Assembly (NCBI RefSeq): GCF_001311825.1
Contig: NZ_BBCB01000003.1
Location: forward strand, 39,520 to 103,519
Reading direction: 5' to 3'
Length of the DNA: 64,000 bases
DNA from: Salidesulfovibrio brasiliensis JCM 12178
GTDB taxonomy: Bacteria > Desulfobacterota > Desulfovibrionia > Desulfovibrionales > Desulfovibrionaceae
Under the pieces are notes generated by a model that made no database searches, was not told the DNA's origin, and saw nothing but the letters and a program-made list of their open reading frames with translations. Shown piece after piece: positions 28,273-37,495 of this stretch (positions are counted from its first letter, which is position 1; the number at the start of each line of letters is the position of its first letter). The translations under genes and the position numbers were made by a program.

Positions 28273-28445
28273 GGAGCACCATCGTTGTCAGAATAATGGC
28301 CTTCCAATAGCCCAGATTCCGTGTCTTGAGAAGGCGTAAATGGTATTGTGGGGGCAGAGTATAATGCGTGTCTTTACCCCCGCATCAAGTGATGGCGTGA
28401 ACAGGTGGCCCCTTCTATCGAAGCGCGGGCTGCCGTTGGCGAAGG

Positions 28446-28841
28446 CTACGCCGACAACCACTTCACCCACAGCTTGCGGGTGCGCGGCCCGTCGAATTCA
28501 CAGAAGAAGACACGTTGCCATGTGCCGAGCTTCAGGTCGCCGCTCTCCACGATGATCATCTGGGACGGGCCGAACATGCTGACCTTGAGGTGCGCGTCTG
28601 AGTTGCCCTCGGCATGCCTGTAGTCGCCCTGATGCGGCACCAGTCTGCGCATGTTCACCACGATGTCGCGCTTGACATCGGGATCGGCGCCTTCGTTGAT
28701 GGTGATGGCACCCGTGGTGTGCGGGCAGTAGAGCAGCACGCCGCCGTCGCCCCAGCCGTTCTGCCGGATGAGCTTCTGGACTTCCGTTGTGATGTCGATC
28801 ATCTCTTCCCGTTCGCGGGTGGGAATCTGCAAGGTCTCCAT
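28446..28841 (-). CDS. YjbQ family (UPF0047) protein
   Basis: A 131-aa protein of the YjbQ/UPF0047 family, members of which show thiamin-phosphate synthase-like activity. Conserved segments: VLLYCPHTTGAITINEGADPDV, HQGDYRHAEGNSDAHLKVSMFG, and GTWQRVFFCEFDGPRTR. The His residues of HTT, H..D and AH are the typical metal site. Start at 28841 (METLQIPTRE) with GGGAG; upstream codons are not part of the family. Physiological role uncertain. Confidence 0.88.
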   Translation of the reverse strand: METLQIPTREREEMIDITTEVQKLIRQNGWGDGGVLLYCPHTTGAITINEGADPDVKRDIVVNMRRLVPHQGDYRHAEGNSDAHLKVSMFGPSQMIIVESGDLKLGTWQRVFFCEFDGPRTRKLWVKWLSA

Positions 28842-29084
28842 GGTCACACTCCCTGATGTTGCTGTCTTTGACGCAGGCTTCGGCATTCGCCGGGGCCGTT
28901 TTCATGTATACGCATGATTGCGTAAAATATCCACGCCGTTAACAGCCTTGACTGCCGCACAAGCCCCGGATGCGAGCCGAAAAAAGCGGCAATCGCTGGA
29001 CTTCGTGGGGTGTATATGGGAAATACTGGTACTGTGTGAGCAGTGTCGCTCGCGCCGAGAAACCCCATACTGAGGAGAATCGAA

Positions 29085-29243
29085 ATGGCGAATTGTCACG
29101 AGATGAAACCCGGCGACGTGTATTACTGTGAATCCTGCGGCCTGACCCTGAAGGTCGAGAAGTCCTGTTCCTGCGAGCCGGGCGGCGAGGGAGCCTGCAC
29201 CGTGCCCCTGAGCTGCTGCGGCAAGGAGATGACCAAGAAGTAG
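29085..29243 (+). CDS. Desulforedoxin-like small cysteine-rich protein
   Basis: A 52-aa protein. YYCESCGLTLKVEK...LSCCGKEM matches the CXXC...CC rubredoxin-type site of desulforedoxin and of the N-terminal domain of desulfoferrodoxin. An inserted loop with three more cysteines (SCSCEPGGEGAC) is unusual. Start at 29085 is set by GAGGAG; the in-frame upstream codons lack a site. It is followed by a good terminator. Probably an iron or zinc protein; whether it carries electrons is unknown. Confidence 0.75.
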   Translation: MANCHEMKPGDVYYCESCGLTLKVEKSCSCEPGGEGACTVPLSCCGKEMTKK

Positions 29244-29262
29244 ATCGGACTGAAACCATCAG

Positions 29263-29298
29263 AAAAAAGCCCTCCCTGCACTGTGCGGGGAGGGCTTT
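29263..29298. terminator. Bidirectional terminator between the desulforedoxin-like gene and cobM
   Basis: AAAAAAGCCCTCCCTGCA, loop CTG, TGCGGGGAGGGCTTTT, symmetric and placed between convergent genes. Confidence 0.87.
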
Positions 29299-29303
29299 TG
29301 CGT

Positions 29304-30068
29304 TTACGTGGCCTTGGCGTCGCGGAACATGTGGCGGAAGTCTTCGTCGTACAGGAGTGAGCGGGCCTCCCGGCTGTCCTGTCCCGGAAGGATGAGGAAA
29401 AGGGTCTGGCGGGTGAAGCCGTTCTCCCGCGCAGTGCGGGCAAGGTCGGCAAGCCGGGTCTCGACAATGGACTCCTCGGGCCAGCCCACGCGGTAGGCGA
29501 TGACAGCAAGGGTTTCGTCCGGGCACCCGCCTTCCTGTATGGCTGCCTGCACCCCCTCGGGATCGCCAGCGGAAAGGTATACGGCCATGGCCGAACCGTG
29601 ACGGGCAAGCCTGCTGAGGTGCTCGCGCTCAGGCACAGGCGTGCGTCCCTCCAGACGGGAAATGATGAGCGTCTGCGTGCCGCCGGGAATTGTAAAGGAG
29701 CGGCCCGCCGCAGCCATCCCCGCCGAGGCGGACGTCACGCCGGGAACAATGGCCCACGAAACGCCCTCGGCATCCAGCAGCTCCGCCTGCTCCCGAACGG
29801 CTCCATACAGTCCGGGATCACCGGTATGTACCCGCGCCACCGTGCCGCCGCCCTGAACGGTCTCCATGATGAGCCCATGCGTCTCTTCAAGCGACAACGG
29901 CGCGGAATCCTCAACACGAGCGTCTTCCCTCGCACACCCCACAAGCTCGCGGGGAACAAGCGAACCGGCATACAAAACAAGGTCGGCCTCCTGAATGAGC
30001 CGCCTGCCCTTAACCGTCACAAGCTCCGGATCACCCGGCCCCGCCCCGATGAAATATACTTTTGTCAT
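29304..30068 (-). CDS. cobM: Precorrin-4 C11-methyltransferase
   Basis: Tetrapyrrole methylase (CobM/CbiF) adding the C11 methyl in corrin synthesis. The 254-aa sequence begins MTKVYFIGAGPGDPELVTVK and has LVLYAGSLVPRELV, VARVHTGDPGLYGAVREQ, VPGVTSASAGMAAAGRSF and AVYLSAGDP. ATG at 30068 has GAGG upstream. It is transcribed alone, apart from the cbiG-cobJ pair, so the cobalamin pathway is split into several units here. Confidence 0.93.
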   Translation of the reverse strand: MTKVYFIGAGPGDPELVTVKGRRLIQEADLVLYAGSLVPRELVGCAREDARVEDSAPLSLEETHGLIMETVQGGGTVARVHTGDPGLYGAVREQAELLDAEGVSWAIVPGVTSASAGMAAAGRSFTIPGGTQTLIISRLEGRTPVPEREHLSRLARHGSAMAVYLSAGDPEGVQAAIQEGGCPDETLAVIAYRVGWPEESIVETRLADLARTARENGFTRQTLFLILPGQDSREARSLLYDEDFRHMFRDAKAT

Positions 30069-30394
30069 GATGCCTCGCAATCCAGATTGCCCGCTACACG
30101 CTTAGCAGGCGTGCGCCTTCAAAAACCGCCCAACCTATACCCCCTCGTTCCGTCAAAGCCAACCGCTACCCTGCATCCGAGGGTGCCAGGGAGCGAGTGC
30201 CTCCGGCGGCCCTCCGGGGGCTTAAGAACCTTTTGCAAAAGTTCTTAAGAATCTCCAAAAACCTTTGGGTTGCCTTCGGCAGGGCTAGTCGTTGACGCGC
30301 AGTTTTTGCGTGTCACAAACGCCTTCAAGTCAGGGAGTGCAGAGGGGATTATCCTCTTTGCCGGGTGCAGGGCAGCGCCCTGCCCGCCGGAGGC
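30069..30394. other. Gene-free stretch between cobM and gltX
   Basis: No convincing gene on either strand. It holds the promoter region of cobM near its left end, the LTTR-free palindrome at 30221-30249 with flanking GC-rich repeats (CTCCGGCGGCCCTCCGGGGG), and a GCAGGGC/GCCCTGC hairpin near 30366-30382. It looks like an interspersed intergenic repeat region. Confidence 0.6.
30221..30249. repeat. Palindromic intergenic repeat
   Basis: CTTAAGAAC-c-TTTTGCAAAA-GTTCTTAAG is a 29-bp near-perfect palindrome flanked on the left by CTCCGGCGGCC-type GC-rich sequence. Elements of this look recur between genes in Desulfovibrio genomes. Only one copy is seen in this window. Confidence 0.6.
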
Positions 30395-30426
30395 AAAAAA
30401 AGCCCGCCGTGCAGGGCGGGCCGTTT
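30395..30426 (-). terminator. Intrinsic terminator after gltX
   Basis: GCCCGCC, loop CTGCAC, GGCGGGC, followed by T7 on the minus strand. Confidence 0.87.
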
Positions 30427-30430
30427 TCTT

Positions 30431-31834
30431 TTAGAGCTTCACTGCCCGTTCGAGCCGTGCGAGTGTTTCGTCTTTTCCGAGCACGAGCATGGTGTCATAG
30501 ATGCTTGGGCTTTGGGTCGAGCCGGTGACGGCCACGCGCAGGGGCTGGGCGAGGTTTTTGAACTTGAGTTCCTTTTCTTCCACGAGTCCTTTGCAGATGG
30601 CTTCGAGGGAGTCGTGGGTGAAGTCGCTGTCGGCTTCGATTTTGGCGCGGATTTCTTCGAGCAGCGGGCGGGCCTCGTCGTTGATGAATTTGGTGGCGGC
30701 TTTCTCGTCGTATTCGAGCTGGTCGGCGGTGACGAGGAAGGGGCGCGACTGGGGGACCATCTCGACGATGGATTTGGCGCGGGGCTGCAGGTGCGGGATG
30801 AGCGCGAGCAGCTTGGTGCGCGGGGCGTTTTCGGCGGCTTCGGGGCCGTCTTCGCGGGCGAGGAAGTCGAGGATGAGGTCTGCGAGGCGTTCGGGGTCGG
30901 CTTCCTTGATCCAGTGGGCGTTGACCCATTCGAACTTTTTGAGGTCGAAGACGGACGGGGAGTTGCCAAGGTTTTTGGTGTCAAAGAGCTTGACCATTTC
31001 TTCGGTGGAGAAGATTTCCTGATCGCCGTGGGACCAGCCGAGCCGGGCGAGGTAGTTGACGGCGGCTTCGGGGAGGTAGCCCATCTTTTCGTATTCCATG
31101 ACGGAGAGCGCGCCGTGACGCTTGGAGAGTTTCTTCTTGTCCGGGCCGAGGATCATGGGCACGTGGCCGAAGACGGGTACGTCCCAGTTCATGGCTTTGT
31201 AGATGAGGATCTGGCGCGGGGTGTTGTTGACGTGGTCGTCGCCGCGCAAAACGTGGTTGACGCCCATGTCGTGGTCATCGACGACCACGGCGAGGTTGTA
31301 GGTGGGCGTGCCGTCGGAGCGGCGCAGGATCATGTCGTCCATTTCCTCGTTGTTGACGGCGATGGGGCCTTTGACCATGTCGTCGTAGGCGGTGGCGCCG
31401 TCGATGGGGGCTTTGAGGCGTACGACGCGGTCGGGACCGGGGCCGAGGTTTTTCTCGCGGCAGGAGCCGTCGTATTTCGGCTTGCGGCCTTCGGCGCGGG
31501 CTTTTTCGCGCATGGCGTCCACCTGCTCCTTGGTACAGTCGCAGTAGTAGGCGTGGCCTGCTTCGACGAGCTGGTCGATGACCTCGTTGTGGCGTTCGGC
31601 GCGTTCGCTCTGGTAGGTGATTTCGCCGTCATGGTCGAGGCCGAGCCATTTCATGGCGTCGAGGATGGCGTCGATGGCTTCCTGGGTGCTGCGTTCGCGG
31701 TCGGTGTCTTCGATGCGCAGCAGAAATTTTCCGCCGGAGTGGCGGGCGAGCAGCCAGGAGAAGAGGGCGGTGCGGGCGCCGCCGATGTGCAGGAAGCCGG
31801 TTGGGCTGGGGGCGAAGCGGGAAACGATGGTCAT
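30431..31834 (-). CDS. gltX: Glutamyl-tRNA synthetase
   Basis: Charges tRNA-Glu. The 467-aa class I synthetase has the HIGH motif in FAPSPTGFLHIGGARTAL, zinc-site region HAYYCDCTKEQVDAM...YDGSCRE, and the KMSKS-equivalent KKLSKRHGALSV. Family length and order are normal. Start at 31834 (MTIVSRFAPSPTG) is set by AAAGGA; the in-frame ATG 15 bp upstream contains that site. Codon use in the gene is strongly G/C-ending. It precedes a terminator and follows the Nfu-like gene by 80 bp. Confidence 0.96.
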   Translation of the reverse strand: MTIVSRFAPSPTGFLHIGGARTALFSWLLARHSGGKFLLRIEDTDRERSTQEAIDAILDAMKWLGLDHDGEITYQSERAERHNEVIDQLVEAGHAYYCDCTKEQVDAMREKARAEGRKPKYDGSCREKNLGPGPDRVVRLKAPIDGATAYDDMVKGPIAVNNEEMDDMILRRSDGTPTYNLAVVVDDHDMGVNHVLRGDDHVNNTPRQILIYKAMNWDVPVFGHVPMILGPDKKKLSKRHGALSVMEYEKMGYLPEAAVNYLARLGWSHGDQEIFSTEEMVKLFDTKNLGNSPSVFDLKKFEWVNAHWIKEADPERLADLILDFLAREDGPEAAENAPRTKLLALIPHLQPRAKSIVEMVPQSRPFLVTADQLEYDEKAATKFINDEARPLLEEIRAKIEADSDFTHDSLEAICKGLVEEKELKFKNLAQPLRVAVTGSTQSPSIYDTMLVLGKDETLARLERAVKL

Positions 31835-31914
31835 TGGGGTTCCTTTCATTTCGTGCGAACGCGACGCTTCGGACGAATCCTCGGCGTCGCGGTCACTGTC
31901 GTGTGCGGTTGTAT

Positions 31915-32139
31915 CTAGTCGGCCTTTTCCACGCCTTTGACTTCGGGGATGGCCTTGAGGATGGTGCGTTCGATGGCGTTCTTGAGCGTCACCTGAGACA
32001 TGGGGCAGCCTTTGCAGGCGCCTTGCAGACGGACCTTGACGATGCCGTTGTCGGTGATTTCCACGAGTTCGACATCGCCGCCGTCGGCCTTGAGCATCGG
32101 GCGTACCTGATCGAGCACGGCTTCAACTTTTTCGCGCAT
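31915..32139 (-). CDS. NifU-like (Nfu) Fe-S scaffold protein
   Basis: A 74-aa stand-alone Nfu domain that carries or transfers a [4Fe-4S] cluster. Family features: MREKVEAVLDQVRPMLKADGGDVELVEI at the N-terminus and the cluster motif GACKGCPMSQVTLKN (CXXC). ATG has a GGAGGG site. Sits between an HDOD gene and gltX without an obvious functional link. Confidence 0.92.
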   Translation of the reverse strand: MREKVEAVLDQVRPMLKADGGDVELVEITDNGIVKVRLQGACKGCPMSQVTLKNAIERTILKAIPEVKGVEKAD

Positions 32140-32195
32140 GGGGTTTTCCCTCCGGTTTCGATATGGAGGTGAGGTAAGTCCTTTGCCCGATTATG

Positions 32196-33269
32196 TCAAC
32201 GAGGCTCGGGTATGAGGATGCTGAAGGAGTCTTCGAGCTCCTCGTCGAGACCGAGGATCATGTCTTCGAGCTGGTCGGGCGTGATGCCGAGGGAGGCCCA
32301 TGTCTCCGGGTTGGGCGGCTGGACGTAGAATTCTCCGCTGGAGCCGATACCGAGGCCGGTGGTGATGGTTTCGGCGCAGTGGACGAGGCCGGGTTCGGCT
32401 TCCTTCTGGTTTTTTTTGGGGTTGTGGTGTTCCAGCACGGCGGCCACCAGCACGTAGGGGAAGTTCCATTTGCGCAGGAGCATCCCGCCGAGGGTGGCGT
32501 GGTCGAAGCCGATGATTTCCGCTTCGGCGTTGAAGAGCAGGTCGTCCCGGCGGCGGGCCTCGGAGATGAGCTGGGCGGCGCGTTCGGGGCGGGTCTTGAA
32601 GAATATGAGCTGGCCGATGTCGTGCAGCAGGCCGGCCACGAAGGCGCGTTCGGGGTCGCCTTTGCCGGTGACGCGGCAGAGGCCTCTGGCAACGAGACCG
32701 CAGGCGATGGAGTGCATCCAGAAGCGTTCCATGTCCACGATTTCGGGCGGGATATCCTTGAAGAGCTGCATGACCGAGGTACCCACGGCCATGGTGGAAA
32801 GCTGTTTGACGCCGACAACGGTGACGGCGCGGGAGATGGTGTCGATCTGCATGGGCAGGCTGTAGAAGGCGGAGTTGACCATGCGCAGCAGGAAGGCGGT
32901 CAGGCCGGGGTCCTGGCTGATGATGTCGGCAAGGTCGCTCGCGCTGGTTCTGGGCGAGTTGATGGCCTGCTGCAGTTCCATGAACACCTGCGGCAGGGAG
33001 GGAAGCTGCTGCTCCTTGCGCAGGATGTCGAGGGGGTCGATGTGCGTGGTGTCGACTGGCTCGTCCGTAGCTTGTTCGACGGGTTCGTATTTTTCCGGGT
33101 GCGCGGCCATGTCGCGGGCCACGTGCTCCAGCCCGAGGCGCGCGAGTTTCTTCATCAGCGCGTCGGGCTTGTGGATATGCCTGTACCGTTTGGTCAGGTA
33201 GGCTTTCGCCTTCTCCCGGATTTCCGGGGATACGTCCTCAACGTGGGTGTCGAGCAGCTCTTCGGTCAT
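32196..33269 (-). CDS. HDOD domain signalling protein
   Basis: A 357-aa cytoplasmic protein. The HDOD domain (~85-280) has LPSLPQVFMELQQAI, DLADIISQDPGLTAFLLRMVNSAFYS, and GLLHDIGQLIFF, in which the HD pair is kept. The N-terminal ~70 residues are helical and charged; the C-terminal tail is acidic. HDOD proteins act in signalling networks linked to c-di-GMP, chemotaxis or stress, without known catalysis. No partner gene is adjacent. Confidence 0.88.
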   Translation of the reverse strand: MTEELLDTHVEDVSPEIREKAKAYLTKRYRHIHKPDALMKKLARLGLEHVARDMAAHPEKYEPVEQATDEPVDTTHIDPLDILRKEQQLPSLPQVFMELQQAINSPRTSASDLADIISQDPGLTAFLLRMVNSAFYSLPMQIDTISRAVTVVGVKQLSTMAVGTSVMQLFKDIPPEIVDMERFWMHSIACGLVARGLCRVTGKGDPERAFVAGLLHDIGQLIFFKTRPERAAQLISEARRRDDLLFNAEAEIIGFDHATLGGMLLRKWNFPYVLVAAVLEHHNPKKNQKEAEPGLVHCAETITTGLGIGSSGEFYVQPPNPETWASLGITPDQLEDMILGLDEELEDSFSILIPEPR

Positions 33270-33338
33270 TGCACCATCCTGTTGTTCAGACCTGTTACTT
33301 ACACCTTAGAGCAAATGCTCATTGACCGGAAGGATAAT

Positions 33339-34735
33339 CTATCCCCTTCGTGTCAGTCCGAATTTCTTGAGCTTGTATTGCAGGGTGCGCCTGCTTACGC
33401 CGAGGGCGTCGGCGGTGCGCTCGCGGTGGCCGCCGTTTTCCTCCAGCGCGCGGATGATGGCGAGCTTTTCGGCCTCCTCGAGTGACGCCGGGGACTGGTG
33501 CTGCGGCTGTTCCATGTCCGGGGCAGGGGCGGCCGCGCCGGTGATCATGGGCGGCAGCAGGTCCGGGCCGAGAGCGTCGGAGCGGGCGAGGATGAGCGCG
33601 CGTTCCAGCACGTTCTCCAGTTCGCGCACGTTGCCGGGCCAGTCGTAGCGGGAGAGGGCTTCGAGGAAGGGAGGCGTGACGGTGCGCACGGCCTTTCGGT
33701 TCTTTTCGCCGAGCCTGCCGAGCAGGAAGCTGACCAGCAGGGGCAGGTCTTCCTTGCGGTCGCGCAGGGGGGGGATGCTGATTTCGAGCACGGCCAGCCG
33801 GTAATAGAGGTCCTCGCGGAAACGGCCTGCCTCGACTTCGGCGCGCAGGTTGCGGTTGGTGGCCGCGATGATGCGGACATCGGTCTGCACGGGCTGCACG
33901 CCGCCGAGGGGTTCGATGGTCTTTTCCTGCAGGGCGCGCAGGAGCTTGGCCTGCAGGGCGGCGGGCATCTCGCCGATTTCGTCGAGGAAGAGGGTGCCGC
34001 CGTCGGCGAGCTGGAAGCGGCCGGGCTTGTCCTTGACCGCGCCGGTGAACGCGCCTTTGACGTAGCCGAACAGCTCGGATTCGAGCAGCTCGTCGGGCAG
34101 GGCCGCGCAGTTGACCTTGATGAGCGGGCGGCTGGCGCGCAGGCTGGCCCGGTGCAGGCCTTCGGCCACAAGCTCCTTGCCGGTGCCGGATTCGCCGAGG
34201 ATAAGCACGGTGGCTCGCTCGGCCCGGCCTGATTGATGAGGTCTCGCACTCGCTCCACGCCCGGGCTTGCGCCGATGAAATCGACCATGCCGTCGGCGTG
34301 CTTCCTGAGGCGGGTGTTTTCGCGGATGAGCCGGTGATACTCGTGGGCCTTGTCCAGCACGGCCTTGAGTTCCTCGTTGTCCGCGGGTTTGGTCAGGTAG
34401 TCGAACGCGCCCTTTTTCATGGCTTCAACGGCAGAACCGACGCTGCCGAAGGCCGTGAGCAGGATTACGGGCAGGCCGGGGCGGCGGATGTTGATCTCCC
34501 GCAGCAGCTCCAGCCCGTCCATGCCGGGCATCTTCATGTCCACGAGGGCCACGTCCGGGGGGCAGTCCGCGGGGTTGCAGTCCTCGCCCGCCATTGCGGC
34601 AAGCTCTTCAAGCGCGGCATCGCCCCGGTCGGCCTCGGTGACATGCCATCCGGCGTCTTCGAGCACGGCGCGCACCATCAGGCGGTGGCCCGGCTCGTCG
34701 TCCACGATGAGTACGGTCTTCTGCATTTCGGTCAT
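33339..34735 (-). CDS. zraR: ZraR/HydG-type sigma-54-dependent response regulator (frame break near 34214)
   Basis: Response regulator and sigma-54 activator: receiver (~6-120; phospho-acceptor Asp in [14 protein letters not shown]), AAA+ domain with Walker [15 protein letters not shown] loop, Walker [11 protein letters not shown], and a Fis-type helix-turn-helix ([21 protein letters not shown]). One G is lost at about 34214 (GAG-GCC-ACC), splitting receiver and ATPase; corrected length 465 aa. The start overlaps the zraS stop by 4 bp. With zraS, DUF4405 and zraP it forms a metal/envelope-stress operon. Its likely sigma-54 targets include zraP itself. Confidence 0.9.
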
Positions 34736-36513
34736 GCTGATTCCTCAAGGTCCGGGAAGAAAAGCTTCACGGCGGTGCCGCGTCCCGGTTCGGAGTCTAT
34801 GTCGATGCGTCCCTTGTGGGCGCGCATGATATTCTGCACGATGGCCAGCCCGAGGCCGGTGCCGGTGCGTTTGCCGGTAAAAAACGGTTCAAGGGCCTGT
34901 TCACGGGTTTCCTCGTCCATGCCCGCGCCATTATCCTCCACGATGACCCAGGTGCCGCCCCTGTCTGGGGTGGTGCGCAGGGTGATCTGTCCGTCCTCGC
35001 GACCGTCCAGCGCGTCGAGGGCGTTGGCCATGAGGTTCAGGAGCATCTGGCGCAGCCCGTCCGGGTCGGCCATGACAAAGGGAGCCTGAATGTCCATGTC
35101 CGGCTCCACGCTGCGGTGTTCGAGGTCGAAGCGCATCAGCTTCACCAGCGCGTCGGCAGCGGCGGCGATGTCCACGGATTCCGGGGCGAGCTCGCGCGGG
35201 CGGGCCAGATAGAGCAGGTCCGTGACCACGCGGTTCAGGCGGTCGGCCTCCTGCACCATGGTGGTGGCGTAGGCGTCCAGTGGGGCCTGTCCCCGGAGTT
35301 TTTCGGCAAAGAACTGGGCAAAGCCGCGCAGGGAGCTCAGCGGGTTGCGGACCTCGTGGGCCACGCCTGCGGCGAGCTGTCCCACGGCCGCGAGGCGGCG
35401 GGCTTCGTCGAGGTCCTCCTCAAGGCTCTTGATGCGCGTGCGGTCGCGGATGAGCACGAGGCGGCGGCCGAGCTCTTCGGTGTCGTCGCCCTCGGCGAAA
35501 GCGATGGAAAGAATTTCAAGGCGGCGGCCTTCAAGGTCGTACTGCCGCCAGTCGTAGTTGCCCTGCATGTCGTCCACCGGGAACTCGCTCCAGTTTCGTC
35601 CCACCAGTTCGAGGGGGTCGCCGTCCTGCGGGGCGAGCAGCAGCTTGGCCGAGCCGTTGGCCGCAAGGATGGTCCCTTCGGCGTCCAGCGTGACCAGCCC
35701 GTCCGGCATGTGGTCGAGCAGCCGGTTCTGGAACTGTTCCAGCCGGTCGAGCCTGCGGCCCTGATCGCGGCGGCGCAGGTAGGCGAAGGCCAGCGACCAG
35801 AGCACCACTGCCGCGAGAAAGACGTAGCCTGTCTGCAGAATGGCCGCCCTGCGGTACTGGCGGAACTGGGCCATGTGCTTGGTGGCGTTGATGCCCACCA
35901 CCAGATAGGCCTCGGGCCGCGTGGTCGTTGTCAGATGGTCGTCGTCGGGATCGTTCTCGCCGTGCATCCTGCCGTGGCGCATCCCTTTCCCGCCGTGCAT
36001 GCCCATGCCCCGTCCGGGGGCGCGTCTTCCTCCGGCCATGAAGGAGAGGCCGGGCTGCATCATCAGGCCGGAGACAAGCACCTCCTTGCCGCCGAGTTCG
36101 CTGAGTACGTGCCATGCGTTGCCGGAGTTGATGAGCCCTGAGTCTATGGGAAACTGCAGGCGGGGCGGCGTTTCTTCCGAAGAGTGGATGAGCGGGTTGC
36201 CGTCCGCGCCGTAGACGCCGACAAAGGCGATGTCGTCCGAGGTGGCGAGTTCGCCGAAGAGTTCTCCGGAAACCGCCGGGAAGATCGTTGCACTGTCGGG
36301 GTTGCCGCGCAGGCCGCGCATGATGCGCATCAGGTTCGCCTCCACCCCGCGCAGGATGGAACCGCCCGAGAGGATCATGTGTTCGCGCACCAGTTCCTTC
36401 TGGCGGTCGATGCTGCGCCACGTGAGAAACACGCTGCCGAGACCGAGGACGATCAGCGCGAGCACGAGGGCCACTACCGGGCCGTGTTCAGAGTCTTTCG
36501 AGCGTATTTCCAT
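34732..36513 (-). CDS. zraS: ZraS-like membrane sensor histidine kinase
   Basis: A 593-aa kinase: TM1 (~12-32), periplasmic sensor (~33-225), TM2 (~226-246), PAS (~258-360), HisKA (AAGVAHEVRNPLSSLRG, His phospho-acceptor), HATPase with MLLNLMANALDAL, VIVEDNGAGM and GTGLGLAIVQNIM. The sensor contains a Met/His/Gly-rich segment (~165-188, e.g. GRGMGMHGGKGMRHGRMHG) suited to copper or zinc binding. The stop overlaps the zraR start (ATGA). Metal identity is inferred from composition only. Confidence 0.9.
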   Translation of the reverse strand: MEIRSKDSEHGPVVALVLALIVLGLGSVFLTWRSIDRQKELVREHMILSGGSILRGVEANLMRIMRGLRGNPDSATIFPAVSGELFGELATSDDIAFVGVYGADGNPLIHSSEETPPRLQFPIDSGLINSGNAWHVLSELGGKEVLVSGLMMQPGLSFMAGGRRAPGRGMGMHGGKGMRHGRMHGENDPDDDHLTTTTRPEAYLVVGINATKHMAQFRQYRRAAILQTGYVFLAAVVLWSLAFAYLRRRDQGRRLDRLEQFQNRLLDHMPDGLVTLDAEGTILAANGSAKLLLAPQDGDPLELVGRNWSEFPVDDMQGNYDWRQYDLEGRRLEILSIAFAEGDDTEELGRRLVLIRDRTRIKSLEEDLDEARRLAAVGQLAAGVAHEVRNPLSSLRGFAQFFAEKLRGQAPLDAYATTMVQEADRLNRVVTDLLYLARPRELAPESVDIAAAADALVKLMRFDLEHRSVEPDMDIQAPFVMADPDGLRQMLLNLMANALDALDGREDGQITLRTTPDRGGTWVIVEDNGAGMDEETREQALEPFFTGKRTGTGLGLAIVQNIMRAHKGRIDIDSEPGRGTAVKLFFPDLEESA

Positions 36514-36525
36514 TGCGTTCCGGCG

Positions 36526-37347
36526 TTACTCGGCGGTTCGGAGAATCGAGTACAGGTCGCGCGGGGATTTCCCGGCGGCGGCCGCCATGTCCTTGAGCGT
36601 GGTCCCTGCCGAGGCGGTCACGCCAGCGTTTTCAAGCTTCTTGACCGCCGCGTCGAGGGGCAGACCGTATGCCGCGCAGAGGTCCGCGAGGGTCATTTTG
36701 CCGGTGCCTTCGGGCGGAGCGGGCGGCAGGGCGGCAAAGGGATCGGGAGCCAGCGCAGAGCGGATGGCTTCGTATATTCCCTGCGGCGTGGTGTCGTTGG
36801 CCTCGGCCAGCTCCAGAAGCGGCGTTTCCGGGGCGACCTTATTCGTGAACCCCTTCGTTTTCAAGGCCTGCATGGCCTTTTCCAGATCGAAACCCATGTA
36901 GCCGCAGAATTTTACGAGGGGCGAGAGTTCGGCGTGCCCGTAGGGCGGATTGCCATAGGTGGCCGTGGCCCGGTCCTTGAACCATGTGCCGAGGTCCATG
37001 AGCTGCTGCATGGGCGGGATGTGAAGGAGTGTCCCTGCGGTGACGAAGACGGTCAGCACGCAGGCATAGACCATGGGCCGGGTGAAGAAAACCAGCTCGC
37101 GGGCCGCGTTCTTCATGTAGGTCATGACCGGCTTCCAGTTGAGCCAGACGTGCAGGATTGCGCAGATCAGGAACAGGGTGCCTACGGTCAGGTGGATGTC
37201 GCCCCACTGGGTTTTGGAGAGGCCCCAGAGGGACCAGTCGGCCCAGTAGGCCACGCGGCCGTGAGGCTGGATGTACAGAACGACGCTGGTGACGGCCAGC
37301 ACGATGAAGGAGAGAAAGCTCGTCAGGGAAACCGTTCTGCGGAACAT
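36526..37347 (-). CDS. DUF4405 membrane protein
   Basis: About 273 aa. The N-terminal ~120 residues are three to four membrane helices with paired histidines (DIHLTVGTLFLICAILHVWLNW), reminiscent of a small cytochrome b-like DUF4405 unit that might bind heme. The C-terminal ~150 residues are soluble, with two copies of a short helical pattern (VKFCGYMGFDLEKAMQAL and LADLCAAYGLPLDAAVKKL). GGAGG lies one base before the ATG at 37353, so the ATG at 37347 (MFRRTVSLTSF) at 7-nt spacing is preferred. It lies between zraP and zraS. Confidence 0.75.
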   Translation of the reverse strand: MFRRTVSLTSFLSFIVLAVTSVVLYIQPHGRVAYWADWSLWGLSKTQWGDIHLTVGTLFLICAILHVWLNWKPVMTYMKNAARELVFFTRPMVYACVLTVFVTAGTLLHIPPMQQLMDLGTWFKDRATATYGNPPYGHAELSPLVKFCGYMGFDLEKAMQALKTKGFTNKVAPETPLLELAEANDTTPQGIYEAIRSALAPDPFAALPPAPPEGTGKMTLADLCAAYGLPLDAAVKKLENAGVTASAGTTLKDMAAAAGKSPRDLYSILRTAE

Positions 37348-37424
37348 CGTCATACCTCCGGGTTTCTCAACTGCATAGCACCGGCGCAGGGGCAGGGGAA
37401 GCGGATGATTGGGAGACGCAAAAC

Positions 37425-37452
37425 GGAACGGCGGTGCCCATTCCGCCGTTCC
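37425..37452 (-). other. Hairpin between zraP and the DUF4405 gene
   Basis: GGAACGGCGG, 8-nt loop, CCGCCGTTCC, then GTTTTGC on the minus strand. The weak T-tract suggests partial termination or transcript stabilisation, raising zraP above the signalling genes. Confidence 0.6.
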
Positions 37453-37495
37453 GGTTCACTACCGTATTCCGTTTATGTTCGTTGCCTTTGAAAAT

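Noticed and set aside
30365..31918. 517-aa plus-strand frame over gltX
   Set aside because: Antisense shadow; gltX has HIGH and KLSKR motifs on the minus strand.
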